Positions 34,264-42,252 of a stretch of DNA of 45,342 bases are shown here, piece after piece. How positions within the stretch are numbered: the stretch's first letter is position 1; the number at the start of each line of letters is the position of its first letter. This DNA is from Acidobacteriota bacterium (GTDB lineage Bacteria > Acidobacteriota > Terriglobia > 20CM-2-55-15), in assembly GCA_003223875.1 (NCBI GenBank), contig QHWY01000240.1:1-45342 (forward strand), read 5' to 3'. Both the position numbers and the translations under genes were made by a program. The notes below the pieces were generated by a model. It saw only the letters and a list, made by a program, of their open reading frames with translations. It had not been told where the DNA came from and searched no databases.

Positions 34264-35327
34264 CCGCTATGTCGAACGGTTATGATGTCGCCATCTTTCA
34301 CGTGATACTCTTTACCTTCCAGCCGAAGCAATCCTTTTTCCTTGAGTGCCTGCATCGTCCCGTATTTCACGAAATCGTCGTTATGGCAAACCTCCGCCCG
34401 AATGAAATGATCTGCCAGATCCGTGTGAATGACGCCGGCGGCTTGCTGCGCGTTCGTTCCACGCATGATCGTCCAAGCCCGGCATTCTTCCTCACCCACT
34501 GTAAAGAATGAGATGAGGCCGAGCAGCCGATATGTTGTCCGAATCAACCGCTCGGCGCCGGATTCGGTCAAACCGTAATCGGATAAAAAACTTTTCAATT
34601 CCTCCGAGGGTAGTTCGGCCATCTCCGCTTCAAGCTTTCCACAGATGATGGTCTGTTCGGTGCCTGCACGAAGCAAGGCTTGCGCATCCGGATGCCTCAG
34701 GCGATCGAGCTGATCTTCACCGATATTTTCTACGTAAATCATCGGCTTCTCGGAAAGAAATGCGAAACCTTTCACGAGTTTCTTTTCTTCGTCACTGACT
34801 TCCATTTCGCGAAGGGGCTTTTCTGATTCGAGCCACTCCTTTGCACACTGCAAATATGCCAACTCCTTTTCCAAGGCTACATTCTTGATCTTCTTCAGGT
34901 CCTTTTCGAGTCTTTCCATCCGCTTTTCGATGGATGCGATATCGGCGAGCATCAATTCATAATCGAGATTGCGCTTGTCACGTTCCGGATCCACTGTTCC
35001 TTCCGAGTGCGGCACCGACTCATCGTGAAAGACCCGAACGACGTGCACGAGCGCGTCAACCGTGCGCACCGGCGCCAGCGCCAAATCTTGACCTTTCCCT
35101 CGCACGAGCCCCTGAACGTCGACGAATTCAACAGTCGCGTACGTTGTTTTTTCAGGATTGAATTTTGAGGAGAGAAAATTCAGGCGCGCGTCCGGAACTT
35201 TGACGATGCCGACATTCGGCTCCAGCTTCCGGCCCCCTGCTGGACCTGCCGCGGCTTTCCCGTGGGTGAGCACATTGAATATGGTCGTTTTGCCTACCGA
35301 AGGCAGACCAATGATTCCGGCTTTCAT
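34260..35327 (-). CDS. ychF: redox-regulated ATPase/GTPase YchF (OLA1 family)
   Basis: The 355-residue product has P-loop GLPSVGKTT (residues 7-15), a G3 region DVQGLVRGKGQDLALAPVRT, a coiled-coil insert (about 125-200) and a C-terminal TGS domain (about 270-353, CRAWTIMRGTNAQQAAGVIH). The NKxD specificity motif is replaced by the family NIGED, which agrees with YchF preferring ATP over GTP. Role: ribosome-associated stress regulator. It is divergent from mraZ across about 160 bp and upstream of the ZIP transporter. Confidence 0.94.
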   Translation of the reverse strand: MKAGIIGLPSVGKTTIFNVLTHGKAAAGPAGGRKLEPNVGIVKVPDARLNFLSSKFNPEKTTYATVEFVDVQGLVRGKGQDLALAPVRTVDALVHVVRVFHDESVPHSEGTVDPERDKRNLDYELMLADIASIEKRMERLEKDLKKIKNVALEKELAYLQCAKEWLESEKPLREMEVSDEEKKLVKGFAFLSEKPMIYVENIGEDQLDRLRHPDAQALLRAGTEQTIICGKLEAEMAELPSEELKSFLSDYGLTESGAERLIRTTYRLLGLISFFTVGEEECRAWTIMRGTNAQQAAGVIHTDLADHFIRAEVCHNDDFVKYGTMQALKEKGLLRLEGKEYHVKDGDIITVRHSG

Positions 35328-35401
35328 AATGCAATCTTTTAAGCATAACCGGTGCCGTTAGGTCGCGACGAAAACCTTCCTCACCAACGCCAACTTTTCA
35401 T

Positions 35402-35430
35402 TTGACACGGTCCAGCCGCGCGAGTAGTCT
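35402..35430 (+). promoter_or_regulatory. candidate promoter of the dcw cluster (upstream of mraZ)
   Basis: A perfect TTGACA (35402-35407) with a 17-bp spacer before TAGTCT (35425-35430); the latter matches the -10 consensus at three positions. The ATG of mraZ is at 35488, giving a leader of about 50 bases. The leader contains GTGGCC and A+T-rich sequence where MraZ boxes (GTGGG-type) might be expected; I do not see a clear triple repeat. Confidence 0.45.
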
Positions 35431-35487
35431 GAAGTGGCCAAAAATGGACAAATTTGTACATTATTGGCTTCTAAAGGACCAATATCG

Positions 35488-35928
35488 ATGTTGCGTGGGA
35501 ACGCACCCGCTACCATTGACGAGAAGGGACGGCTCAAGATTCCGTCCAATTTCCGCGCGCACATCGATGAGTCCTGGGGCAGCGACTTCTACATCACGTC
35601 TCTCTCGGGAGAATCCGTGCTGATTTATCCCCTCCCTGTCTGGCAAGAAATTGAAGAACGACTAGCCAAGCTCCCTTCCTTGAATCCAACAAAGAAGAAG
35701 TTTCTTGATCGAACGAACTATTACGGTCAGGTAACCACTGCTGATAAGTCAGGGCGGGTTCTGATTCCGCCGCTATTGCGAGAATCGGCCCAGATGGTGG
35801 GAGAAGTCGCTGTCCTCGGTTATTTGGATCACTTGGATGTCTGGAATCATAAGCAGTTCCTCGGCCGCATCAAGGAACACGAATTCAGCGAGGACGATAA
35901 GGAAACACTGAGCAAATTGGGAATCTGA
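35488..35928 (+). CDS. mraZ: transcriptional regulator MraZ
   Basis: The 146-residue product has two AbrB-like domains: the first with TIDEKGRLKIPSNF (residues 8-21), the second with TTADKSGRVLIPPLLRE, the paired signature of MraZ. MraZ binds upstream of itself and represses the dcw operon in model bacteria. ATG 35488 was preferred to the in-frame GTG at 35434, since the family begins with MLRG/MFRG. It is the first gene of the division and wall cluster, followed by rsmH 15 bp downstream. Confidence 0.94.
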   Translation: MLRGNAPATIDEKGRLKIPSNFRAHIDESWGSDFYITSLSGESVLIYPLPVWQEIEERLAKLPSLNPTKKKFLDRTNYYGQVTTADKSGRVLIPPLLRESAQMVGEVAVLGYLDHLDVWNHKQFLGRIKEHEFSEDDKETLSKLGI

Positions 35929-35943
35929 TGAAATCGGATCTTC

Positions 35944-36813
35944 ATGCTTGGACACACGCCAGTTTTAGCCGAAGAGGTGATTCAATTCCTGGATCCCAGG
36001 CCCGGCGGTCGTTTTATCGATGTTACCGTTGGAGCTGGGGGACACAGCCGCGCCATTCTAGAGTTGACGGCACCCGATGGGAAATTGCTGGCGATCGATC
36101 AGGACGAATCGGCGCTGAAGCAAGCGAGAGAAGCATTGGCCTCCTTTGCACCGCGCGTCGTTTTCTTGCACTCGAACTTCAGGCACGTCGCCGAGCTGGC
36201 GGGGGCGGAAAGGTTTTCGGAATCCGATGGCGTGCTGGCCGATATCGGCATTTCATCGATGATGGTGGAGGATCCGTCGCGGGGGTTTTCATTCATGCAT
36301 GAAGGCCCCCTCGATATGCGGATGGACCGCACGCAGCCGCTCACGGCAGCCGATGTACTGAACACACGATCCGAAAAAGACATTGCCGACATTCTCTACA
36401 ATTACGGCGAGGAACGCCGGTCGCGCCCGATCGCCCGATCGATCGTGCGTGCGCGTCCGCTTGAAACGACAACGGAGCTGGTGCGGGCCATCGAGCGCGT
36501 GACGGGCGGCCCTCGTTACGGCCGAATTCATCCAGCCACGCGCACCTTTCAAGCCTTGCGCATCTTTGTGAACGACGAATTGAGGAATCTCGAAATGTTT
36601 GTGGATTCGTCGATGCACGCGGTGAGATCCGGCGGGCGAATCGTTGTGATCACGTTTCATTCATTGGAAGATCGAATCGTCAAACAAAAGTTTCGCGCGC
36701 CGGCTGTGCCGGGACGAGTTCTAACGAAGAAGGTCGTCACGGCGAGCGAAGAAGAACTGCAGCGTAATCCCCGCTCTCGAAGCGCGAAATTGCGCGCCTG
36801 GGAAAGAAGCTAA
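35944..36813 (+). CDS. rsmH: 16S rRNA (cytosine-1402-N4)-methyltransferase
   Basis: The 289-residue product (also called MraW) begins with HTPVLAEEVIQFL and has the SAM-binding DVTVGAGGHSRAILE (residues 27-41), DGVLADIGISSMMVEDPSRGFSF region and C-terminal GGRIVVITFHSLEDRIVKQ. Normal family length (about 290-310). It modifies C1402 of 16S rRNA at the ribosomal P site. Its TAA overlaps the ATG of ftsL by one base (TAATG). Confidence 0.95.
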   Translation: MLGHTPVLAEEVIQFLDPRPGGRFIDVTVGAGGHSRAILELTAPDGKLLAIDQDESALKQAREALASFAPRVVFLHSNFRHVAELAGAERFSESDGVLADIGISSMMVEDPSRGFSFMHEGPLDMRMDRTQPLTAADVLNTRSEKDIADILYNYGEERRSRPIARSIVRARPLETTTELVRAIERVTGGPRYGRIHPATRTFQALRIFVNDELRNLEMFVDSSMHAVRSGGRIVVITFHSLEDRIVKQKFRAPAVPGRVLTKKVVTASEEELQRNPRSRSAKLRAWERS

Positions 36814-37244
36814 TGGCCATTGAAGTCCATCTTGAGAAACGGATCGTCAACAATAAAGTCATGCGCCAAGCCGATACGAAAAGCTATCGTGATTACATCA
36901 TCGTGACTGTGCTGGCCGCGATGTTCTTGTTCGGTCTTTTCGCCTACGGCTGGCAGCACTACCAGTGGATTCAATACGGCTATCGGATCGAGGAAGCTCA
37001 AAGAAAAAAGGAGCAGTTGGCTGAGATCGGGCGCCAGCTTCGGCTCGAGCGCGCATCGCTCAGCAATCCTCAGCGAATCGATTCCATTGCGAGGAAACAG
37101 CTCGGCATGGTCGTTCCTGTTCCCGGCCAACTCGTCACATTCCATGCGGACGCGCCGTTGACGATTCCGGTACCGCAACCGGTGCGGCCGGCTCAACAAG
37201 CAGAATTGCAGCCGCAGCCGGCGGCGTTGGAAGTGAAAAGATGA
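36813..37244 (+). CDS. ftsL: FtsL-like cell division protein
   Basis: The 143-residue product has a short basic cytoplasmic end, one membrane helix (about 27-50, DYIIVTVLAAMFLFGLFAYG) and a periplasmic coiled coil (IEEAQRKKEQLAEIGRQLR), the architecture of FtsL/FtsB. The conserved RIDSIARKQLGM segment matches the leucine-zipper end seen in FtsL. Sequence identity in this family is low, so the name rests on topology and position between rsmH and ftsI. A Pro/Gln-rich tail ends the protein. Confidence 0.85.
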   Translation: MAIEVHLEKRIVNNKVMRQADTKSYRDYIIVTVLAAMFLFGLFAYGWQHYQWIQYGYRIEEAQRKKEQLAEIGRQLRLERASLSNPQRIDSIARKQLGMVVPVPGQLVTFHADAPLTIPVPQPVRPAQQAELQPQPAALEVKR

Positions 37245-37251
37245 CTTTAGT

Positions 37252-37363
37252 TTCGGATTTACGGAATTCGGATTTCGGATTTGGGGCCCAAATTAAAAGC
37301 GCCGTGACGGGTGGCTAGGTGGCCGAGCGAAACAAATCCGAAATCCGAATTCCGAAATCCGAA
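37252..37363. repeat. 30-bp inverted repeat in the ftsL-ftsI gap
   Basis: Left arm 37252-37282 (starts TTCGGATTT, then ACGGAATTCGGATTTCGGAT) and right arm 37334-37363 (AAATCCGAAATCCGAATTCC, then GAAATCCGAA) are reverse complements except for one extra A at 37261. The loop is about 51 bases. Each arm is built from repeats of CGGATTT. The right arm ends 9 bp before the ftsI start codon. It could hold the ftsI start region in a hairpin or be a mobile palindrome. Confidence 0.85.
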
Positions 37364-37372
37364 TAAAATGCG

Positions 37373-39367
37373 ATGAAGAAATATCCAACGAGACGGATTT
37401 ACGTTGTGATTGCCATCGTGGCTCTATGGGCAACGGCGATCGGAGCGCGCCTTTGTTTTCTTCATGTCGTTCATTCCGCAGATTACAAGCAGCGCGCTGA
37501 GCGCCAGCAACAGCGTACATTTGAGCTGACTCCGCAGCGGGGCATCATCTACGACCGCAACAAGAATGAGCTGGCCGTCAGCGTCAAAGTCGATTCCATT
37601 TTTGCGGTTCCCGACGAGATCGATGATCCCACGGCAACTGCCGCAACTCTTTCGACTTTACTTGGCGTTCCTCGAGACGAGCTTTCCCAGAAGCTTCAGA
37701 TGCAGCGATCTTTCGTGTGGATCAAGCGAAAGGTCAATGTCGCCGAATCCATCGCGCTCGCAAGAAGGAAACTTCCGGGCATCTATTTTCAAAAGGAGCA
37801 CCACCGCTTTTATCCAAAGCGGGAAATGGCCGCGCACGTTCTGGGCTATGTCAACATCGATGAAGAGGGCATGGGCGGACTGGAATACCGGTACAACCGA
37901 AGCGTCCGTGGGGAGACCGGGCGGGCTGTCATCATGAGCGACGCACGCGGCCGCAGCTTCAACAGCGTCGAACAGCCACCGGCGCCCGGAGCGAATCTGA
38001 TCACGACAATCGACGAAAATATCCAATACATTCTCGAAAAAGAAATTGCGGAGGCTGCGGCCAAGACTCGGCCAAAAGGACTCTCCATCATCGCGATGTC
38101 TCCTTCCACAGGCGAGATCCTCGGGATGGCGAACTATCCCACCTTCAATCCGAATGAGTATGCCCGCTCGCCGCAAAATTGGAGCAATCATGCCGTCAGT
38201 CAGACCTACGAGCCGGGTTCGACATTCAAGATTGTGACCGTTGCTTCGGCTATTGAAGAGGGTTTGGCAACTCCCACCGACCTCATCGATTGTCAGATGG
38301 GTTCCATTGTCGTCTTCGGCCGGTTGATTCACGACCACAAGCCATTTGGACTTCTGACAGTTAAACAGATCGTGGAGAAGTCATCGGATGTCGGCGCCAT
38401 TAAGCTCGGCCTTCGTCTTGGCGACGAACGATTCGCGACCTACATTGATCGCCTGGGCTTTGGAAAGCCAACAAATATCGATCTTCCCGGCGAGGAACGC
38501 GGGCTGACGAAACCGGCATCGCATTGGACAAAGAGTTCCATCGGATCGATAGCGATGGGTCAAGAGATCGGCGTGACTCCGCTTCAGATCATCCGAATGG
38601 TTTCCGTCATCGCGAACGGCGGAATTTTGTACGAGCCCTACATTGTCAAGAGAATCGAACATCCGCAAAGGGGGGTTCTCAGCGAGACCACACCGCATGG
38701 TGAGCGCGTCATTTCTGCCGATACTGCCGCCAAACTACAAGACATGCTTGAAGTCGTCGTTACCCACGGCACGGCAACGGCGGGGAAGCTCGATGGTTAC
38801 ACCGCCGCAGGAAAGACCGGAACTGCACAAAAAATCGATGAAACCGGCCGCTATTCGAAAACGAAGTTCGTCGCATCGTTTGCAGGATTCGCTCCGGCTT
38901 CGAATCCCGTGATTGCTATCATTGTTGTCATTGACGGACCGGCTGGACCGCACATGGGCGGTCAGGTTGCCGCCCCTCTATTCAAAAAAGTAGCCGAGCC
39001 GATCTTGCGATACATGTCCGTTCCGCCCGATGTTCCATCCTACGCGCCGCAGTATACGGTCAAGAATGAAAAGCCGCGGCTCACTGTAGCGGCGGTTTAT
39101 GACCGCCGGCGCTCCCTGCAGCCGGTATCCACGGTGGTCATACACCGCCGCTATAGTGGTGATGGCGGCGATTTCGGCGACATTACTATTCCCGATTTCC
39201 ACGGAAAGTCTCTTCGGCAAGTCACCGAAGAGTGTTTAAAGGCGGGTTTGCGATTGCAATCTGCGGGCTCGGGGGCCGCCGTGGAGCAGATGCCGCCGCC
39301 CGGCGCCAGCGTGCGCGTGGGCGCACGCGTGCAAGTGCGGTTTTCAACGCGCGCGTCACAGCGGTAG
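37373..39367 (+). CDS. ftsI: peptidoglycan transpeptidase FtsI (PBP3) with PASTA domain
   Basis: The 664-residue class B penicillin-binding protein has an N-terminal membrane helix (about 10-30), a dimerisation/pedestal domain (from RQQQRTFELTPQRGIIYDRN), a transpeptidase domain with SxxK at S283-K286 (GSTFK), an SSD motif (KSSDVGA) and KTG at 481-483, and a C-terminal PASTA domain (about 600-660, ITIPDFHGKSLRQVTEECLK). Between transpeptidase and PASTA, residues about 571-595 (VAAVYDRRRSLQPVSTVVIH...) are encoded by a palindromic repeat. Role: septal cross-linking in the periplasm, working with FtsW. murE follows after 10 bp. Confidence 0.94.
   Translation: MKKYPTRRIYVVIAIVALWATAIGARLCFLHVVHSADYKQRAERQQQRTFELTPQRGIIYDRNKNELAVSVKVDSIFAVPDEIDDPTATAATLSTLLGVPRDELSQKLQMQRSFVWIKRKVNVAESIALARRKLPGIYFQKEHHRFYPKREMAAHVLGYVNIDEEGMGGLEYRYNRSVRGETGRAVIMSDARGRSFNSVEQPPAPGANLITTIDENIQYILEKEIAEAAAKTRPKGLSIIAMSPSTGEILGMANYPTFNPNEYARSPQNWSNHAVSQTYEPGSTFKIVTVASAIEEGLATPTDLIDCQMGSIVVFGRLIHDHKPFGLLTVKQIVEKSSDVGAIKLGLRLGDERFATYIDRLGFGKPTNIDLPGEERGLTKPASHWTKSSIGSIAMGQEIGVTPLQIIRMVSVIANGGILYEPYIVKRIEHPQRGVLSETTPHGERVISADTAAKLQDMLEVVVTHGTATAGKLDGYTAAGKTGTAQKIDETGRYSKTKFVASFAGFAPASNPVIAIIVVIDGPAGPHMGGQVAAPLFKKVAEPILRYMSVPPDVPSYAPQYTVKNEKPRLTVAAVYDRRRSLQPVSTVVIHRRYSGDGGDFGDITIPDFHGKSLRQVTEECLKAGLRLQSAGSGAAVEQMPPPGASVRVGARVQVRFSTRASQR
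39083..39157. repeat. palindromic element inserted in frame within ftsI
   Basis: Left arm 39083-39108 (ACTGTAGCGGCGGTTTATGA...) and right arm 39132-39157 (...TACACCGCCGCTATAGT) match as an inverted repeat at 23 of 26 positions with a 23-base loop. The same arm motif (GGCGGT-TATGACCGCC type) occurs in the MITE-like insertion near 5327-5347 and there also reads AVYDR. The element adds about 25 residues and keeps the frame. Confidence 0.85.
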
Positions 39368-39377
39368 CATTAAGAAA

Positions 39378-40847
39378 ATGAAGCTTGAAGAGCTGCTGAA
39401 AGGTTGCAGCACCCGCGCCGTTATCGGTAACCTCGGGATTGAGATTCTTGGCCTTGCCTACGATTCACGCCAGGTGCGTCCAGGCTACGTCTTCTTTGCC
39501 ATCCGCGGAACTCGCTTGGATGGAAACCAGTTCGTCCCGAAAGCGATTGCGAAGGGAGCTGCCGCCATTGTGTCGGCATCGCCCGCGATGTTTTCGCTAT
39601 CGATGCCCTGGATTCAAGTCGATGACGAGCGGGCTGCACTCGCCGCGATAGCGGGAAACTTCTACCATCATCCGACGGAGCAACTGCACCTCATCGGTAT
39701 CACGGGCACCAATGGAAAGACGACGACAACGTACTTGGTTGAGTCCATTTTGAAAGCCGCGGATGTGCCTGCCGCTGCCTTTGGGACAATCGAATATCGC
39801 GGGCCCGGATTCAGTTTTCCAGCGGAACGGACAACAGCGGAGGCGCCGGAACTCGAAAAACTATTCAGACAGGTTGTCGACGCGGGATGGAAATACGCGG
39901 TTATGGAAGTGTCATCGCACGCGATCGCGATGAAACGCGTCCAGGCACTGCTGTTCGAGATTGCCGTTTTCACGAATCTCAGCCGTGATCATCTGGATTT
40001 TCACGGCGATATGGAATCGTATTTTGGGACAAAGAAACAATTGTTTGAAGGCTTGAATGGGGTCCGGCCGAGAGTGATGGTATTGAATAGCGACGATCCT
40101 CGATATGAGGAGCTGCGATCGATTGACCCTTCGCGTGTGCTCACCTACGGCATGCAAGTTACATCCGATATCTGTTCTCTTCGCCATCGATTTGGCTGGG
40201 ACGGCACTGAGGCCCTTTACAAGACACCGTCGGGCGAACTCGAGGTGCGCACGTCACTGATGGGCAAGCCGAACCTGTTGAATATCGGAGCAGCCATCGG
40301 AGTCGGCATTGCTCTGGGTCTGCCACTCAATGCAATCGGCCGTGGCATCGAGCAGCTTCGAAGTGTCTCTGGCCGGTTCGAACCGATCAACGAGGGACAA
40401 CCTTTCCGTGTTATCGTCGATTATGCCCACACGGATGACGCGCTAGAAAAACTTCTCCGGTCGGCCCGCGACATCACTACCGGCAAATTGATCCTGGTTT
40501 TTGGCTGCGGTGGCGAGCGCGATCGCACGAAGCGTCCGGCCATGGGGAAAGTGGCGGCGCTCGAGAGCGACTACTCCATCCTGACTTCCGATAATCCGCG
40601 CGGCGAAGATCCGACGGAAATCATACAGGAAATCGAAAAGGGAATGCCGGGCGGCCGTCACGATGTGATTATGGATCGGCGCGAAGCGATCCGCGCGGCA
40701 TTGCTCGAGGCGAAGGAAGGCGACACCGTGGTGATCGCCGGAAAAGGTCATGAGACTTATCAAACCATCGGCACCACGTCACATCCATTTGATGATCGCG
40801 TGGTAGCACGCGAATTGCTCCATGAACTTGTCGTTGGACGAAATTAG
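39378..40847 (+). CDS. murE: UDP-MurNAc-L-alanyl-D-glutamate ligase (meso-diaminopimelate type)
   Basis: The 489-residue product has the Mur-ligase N-domain (LAYDSRQVRPGYVFFAIRG), ATP loop GITGTNGKTTTT (about residues 111-122), VMEVSSHAIAMKRV, FTNLSRDHLDFHG and the third-amino-acid motif DNPRGEDP. DNPR is typical of enzymes adding meso-diaminopimelate rather than lysine, which points to Gram-negative-type peptidoglycan. Reaction: ATP-dependent addition of the third residue of the stem peptide in the cytoplasm. The end overlaps the murF start by 26 bp. Confidence 0.95.
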   Translation: MKLEELLKGCSTRAVIGNLGIEILGLAYDSRQVRPGYVFFAIRGTRLDGNQFVPKAIAKGAAAIVSASPAMFSLSMPWIQVDDERAALAAIAGNFYHHPTEQLHLIGITGTNGKTTTTYLVESILKAADVPAAAFGTIEYRGPGFSFPAERTTAEAPELEKLFRQVVDAGWKYAVMEVSSHAIAMKRVQALLFEIAVFTNLSRDHLDFHGDMESYFGTKKQLFEGLNGVRPRVMVLNSDDPRYEELRSIDPSRVLTYGMQVTSDICSLRHRFGWDGTEALYKTPSGELEVRTSLMGKPNLLNIGAAIGVGIALGLPLNAIGRGIEQLRSVSGRFEPINEGQPFRVIVDYAHTDDALEKLLRSARDITTGKLILVFGCGGERDRTKRPAMGKVAALESDYSILTSDNPRGEDPTEIIQEIEKGMPGGRHDVIMDRREAIRAALLEAKEGDTVVIAGKGHETYQTIGTTSHPFDDRVVARELLHELVVGRN

Positions 40848-42243
40848 CAAGGCTGTCGAAGGGGCTCTCGAAGGATCGGGCACCGTCAATGTTCGAGGCT
40901 ACTCGATCGATTCCAGGACTATCAAACCTGGTGAATTGTTTTTCGCAATCAAGGGACCCCGCTTCGATGGACACGCATTCGTGGCACAGGTCTTTCAAAA
41001 GGGAGCGGCAGCCGCGGTGGTTGAGCAAGGAGGGCGCGAAGCGCGAGCCCGTCAGGGCGAAGCCTCAAGCAACGCAGAGGGCCCCATGATTCGAGTCGCC
41101 TCGACGCTGGCAGCTTTGCAGCAGCTCGCTCGCGACGTTCGGCGGCGCTGGGGGACGACGATCATCGGCATTACCGGTAGCGCCGGCAAGACAACGACAA
41201 AAGAGATGACCGCTGTGGTTTTAGGAAAAAAGTTCACGGTTTTGCGGTCCGTCGGCAATCTAAACAATGAATTTGGACTCCCTCTTTGCCTTCTGCGTGC
41301 GGAGCGCTACCAAAACATCGGCGTACTCGAGATGGGGATGTCGGCCAAAGGCGAGATCCGAAAACTGGCTGCGATAGCGGAGCCGAACGAAGGCGTAGTG
41401 ACGAATGTCAATCCCGTGCATCTGGAATTCTTCAAATCCGTTGACGAAATCGCCGAGGCCAAAGCAGAACTTATTGCGGGGTTGCATGAGCCGAAGGTTG
41501 CCTACCTGAACAACGACGACTCGCGCGTGCGCGCGATGGCGCGAAATTTCAACGGAAGGGTTATTACCTACGGTGTGAAGTCTTCCGCCGCATTCAGAGT
41601 CCAACAAATACAGGATCTCGGAATCGAGGGCACGGCATTCACGCTGCAGCATGAGCGGCGCGATGTAAATTTTGTTTTGCCCCTGCTCGGTCAGCACAAT
41701 GTTGTCAATGCCGTCGCCGCCATCGCCGTCGGCGTTACCCACGAGGTTCCTTGGGAACAAATCCGCGACGCCATCAGCGAGATGAAACCGGAAAAAATGC
41801 GCGGTGAGGTGGTCAAATTTCGCGAAGGATTCGTGGTGATCGACGACTCTTACAATTCTAATCCCCGCGCTCTCTCCGAAATGATTCGCTTCTTCGGACG
41901 GCTCAAGGGACACCAACGTAAGATTCTTGTCGCTGGGGAAATGTTGGAACTTGGGCCCGAAGGTCCGGAACTCCACCGAAATTGCGGGCGCGAGGCGGCC
42001 CGCGCGGGATTGGAATTGATTGTCGGGGTGCAAGGCCAGGCCAAAGAAATTTTGCAGGGTGCGCTGGATGGGGGCATGGATCGTTCGAGACTGAAATTCG
42101 TTCGCGATGCTCTTCAAGCCGGCGATCTGCTGGCCCGAACGTTGAAAAAAGGTGATGTCGTCTTGATCAAGGCGTCGCGTGGAGTGAAGCTCGAGCAAGC
42201 GCTCCATACGCTTCGAGCGGCATTCTCCAGCATGGAACCCTAA
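40822..42243 (+). CDS. murF: UDP-MurNAc-tripeptide D-alanyl-D-alanine ligase, with a repeat-encoded insertion
   Basis: The 473-residue product has MurF landmarks: SIDSRTIKPGELFFAIKG, ATP loop GITGSAGKTTTKE (about 115-127), NLNNEFGLPL, VLEMGMSAKGEI, TNVNPVHLEFF and VIDDSYNSNPRALS. It adds D-Ala-D-Ala to the UDP-tripeptide using ATP. The N-domain loop after AAAVVEQ carries about 13-18 extra residues (71-83, GREARARQGEASS) that come from the 37-bp palindromic element also seen in intergenic cassettes; flanking family motifs are undisturbed. Start ATG 40822 inside murE was chosen because MNLSLDEISKAVEG is the usual N-terminus. mraY follows after 9 bp. Confidence 0.93.
   Translation: MNLSLDEISKAVEGALEGSGTVNVRGYSIDSRTIKPGELFFAIKGPRFDGHAFVAQVFQKGAAAAVVEQGGREARARQGEASSNAEGPMIRVASTLAALQQLARDVRRRWGTTIIGITGSAGKTTTKEMTAVVLGKKFTVLRSVGNLNNEFGLPLCLLRAERYQNIGVLEMGMSAKGEIRKLAAIAEPNEGVVTNVNPVHLEFFKSVDEIAEAKAELIAGLHEPKVAYLNNDDSRVRAMARNFNGRVITYGVKSSAAFRVQQIQDLGIEGTAFTLQHERRDVNFVLPLLGQHNVVNAVAAIAVGVTHEVPWEQIRDAISEMKPEKMRGEVVKFREGFVVIDDSYNSNPRALSEMIRFFGRLKGHQRKILVAGEMLELGPEGPELHRNCGREAARAGLELIVGVQGQAKEILQGALDGGMDRSRLKFVRDALQAGDLLARTLKKGDVVLIKASRGVKLEQALHTLRAAFSSMEP
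41033..41069. repeat. short palindromic element inserted in frame within murF
   Basis: The sequence GGCGCGAAGCGCGAGCCC followed by GTCAGGGCGAAGCCTCAAG differs from the intergenic copy at 3850-3883 mainly by GTC for GAT in the loop, and from the reverse copies at 11099-11135 by a few bases. It is translated as GREARARQGEASS within murF. This shows the element family at coding as well as non-coding positions. Confidence 0.88.
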
Positions 42244-42252
42244 ATCGAGTCA

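Noticed and set aside
41260..42207. 315-residue - strand frame inside murF
   Set aside because: Shadow of murF; no motif and no start signals.
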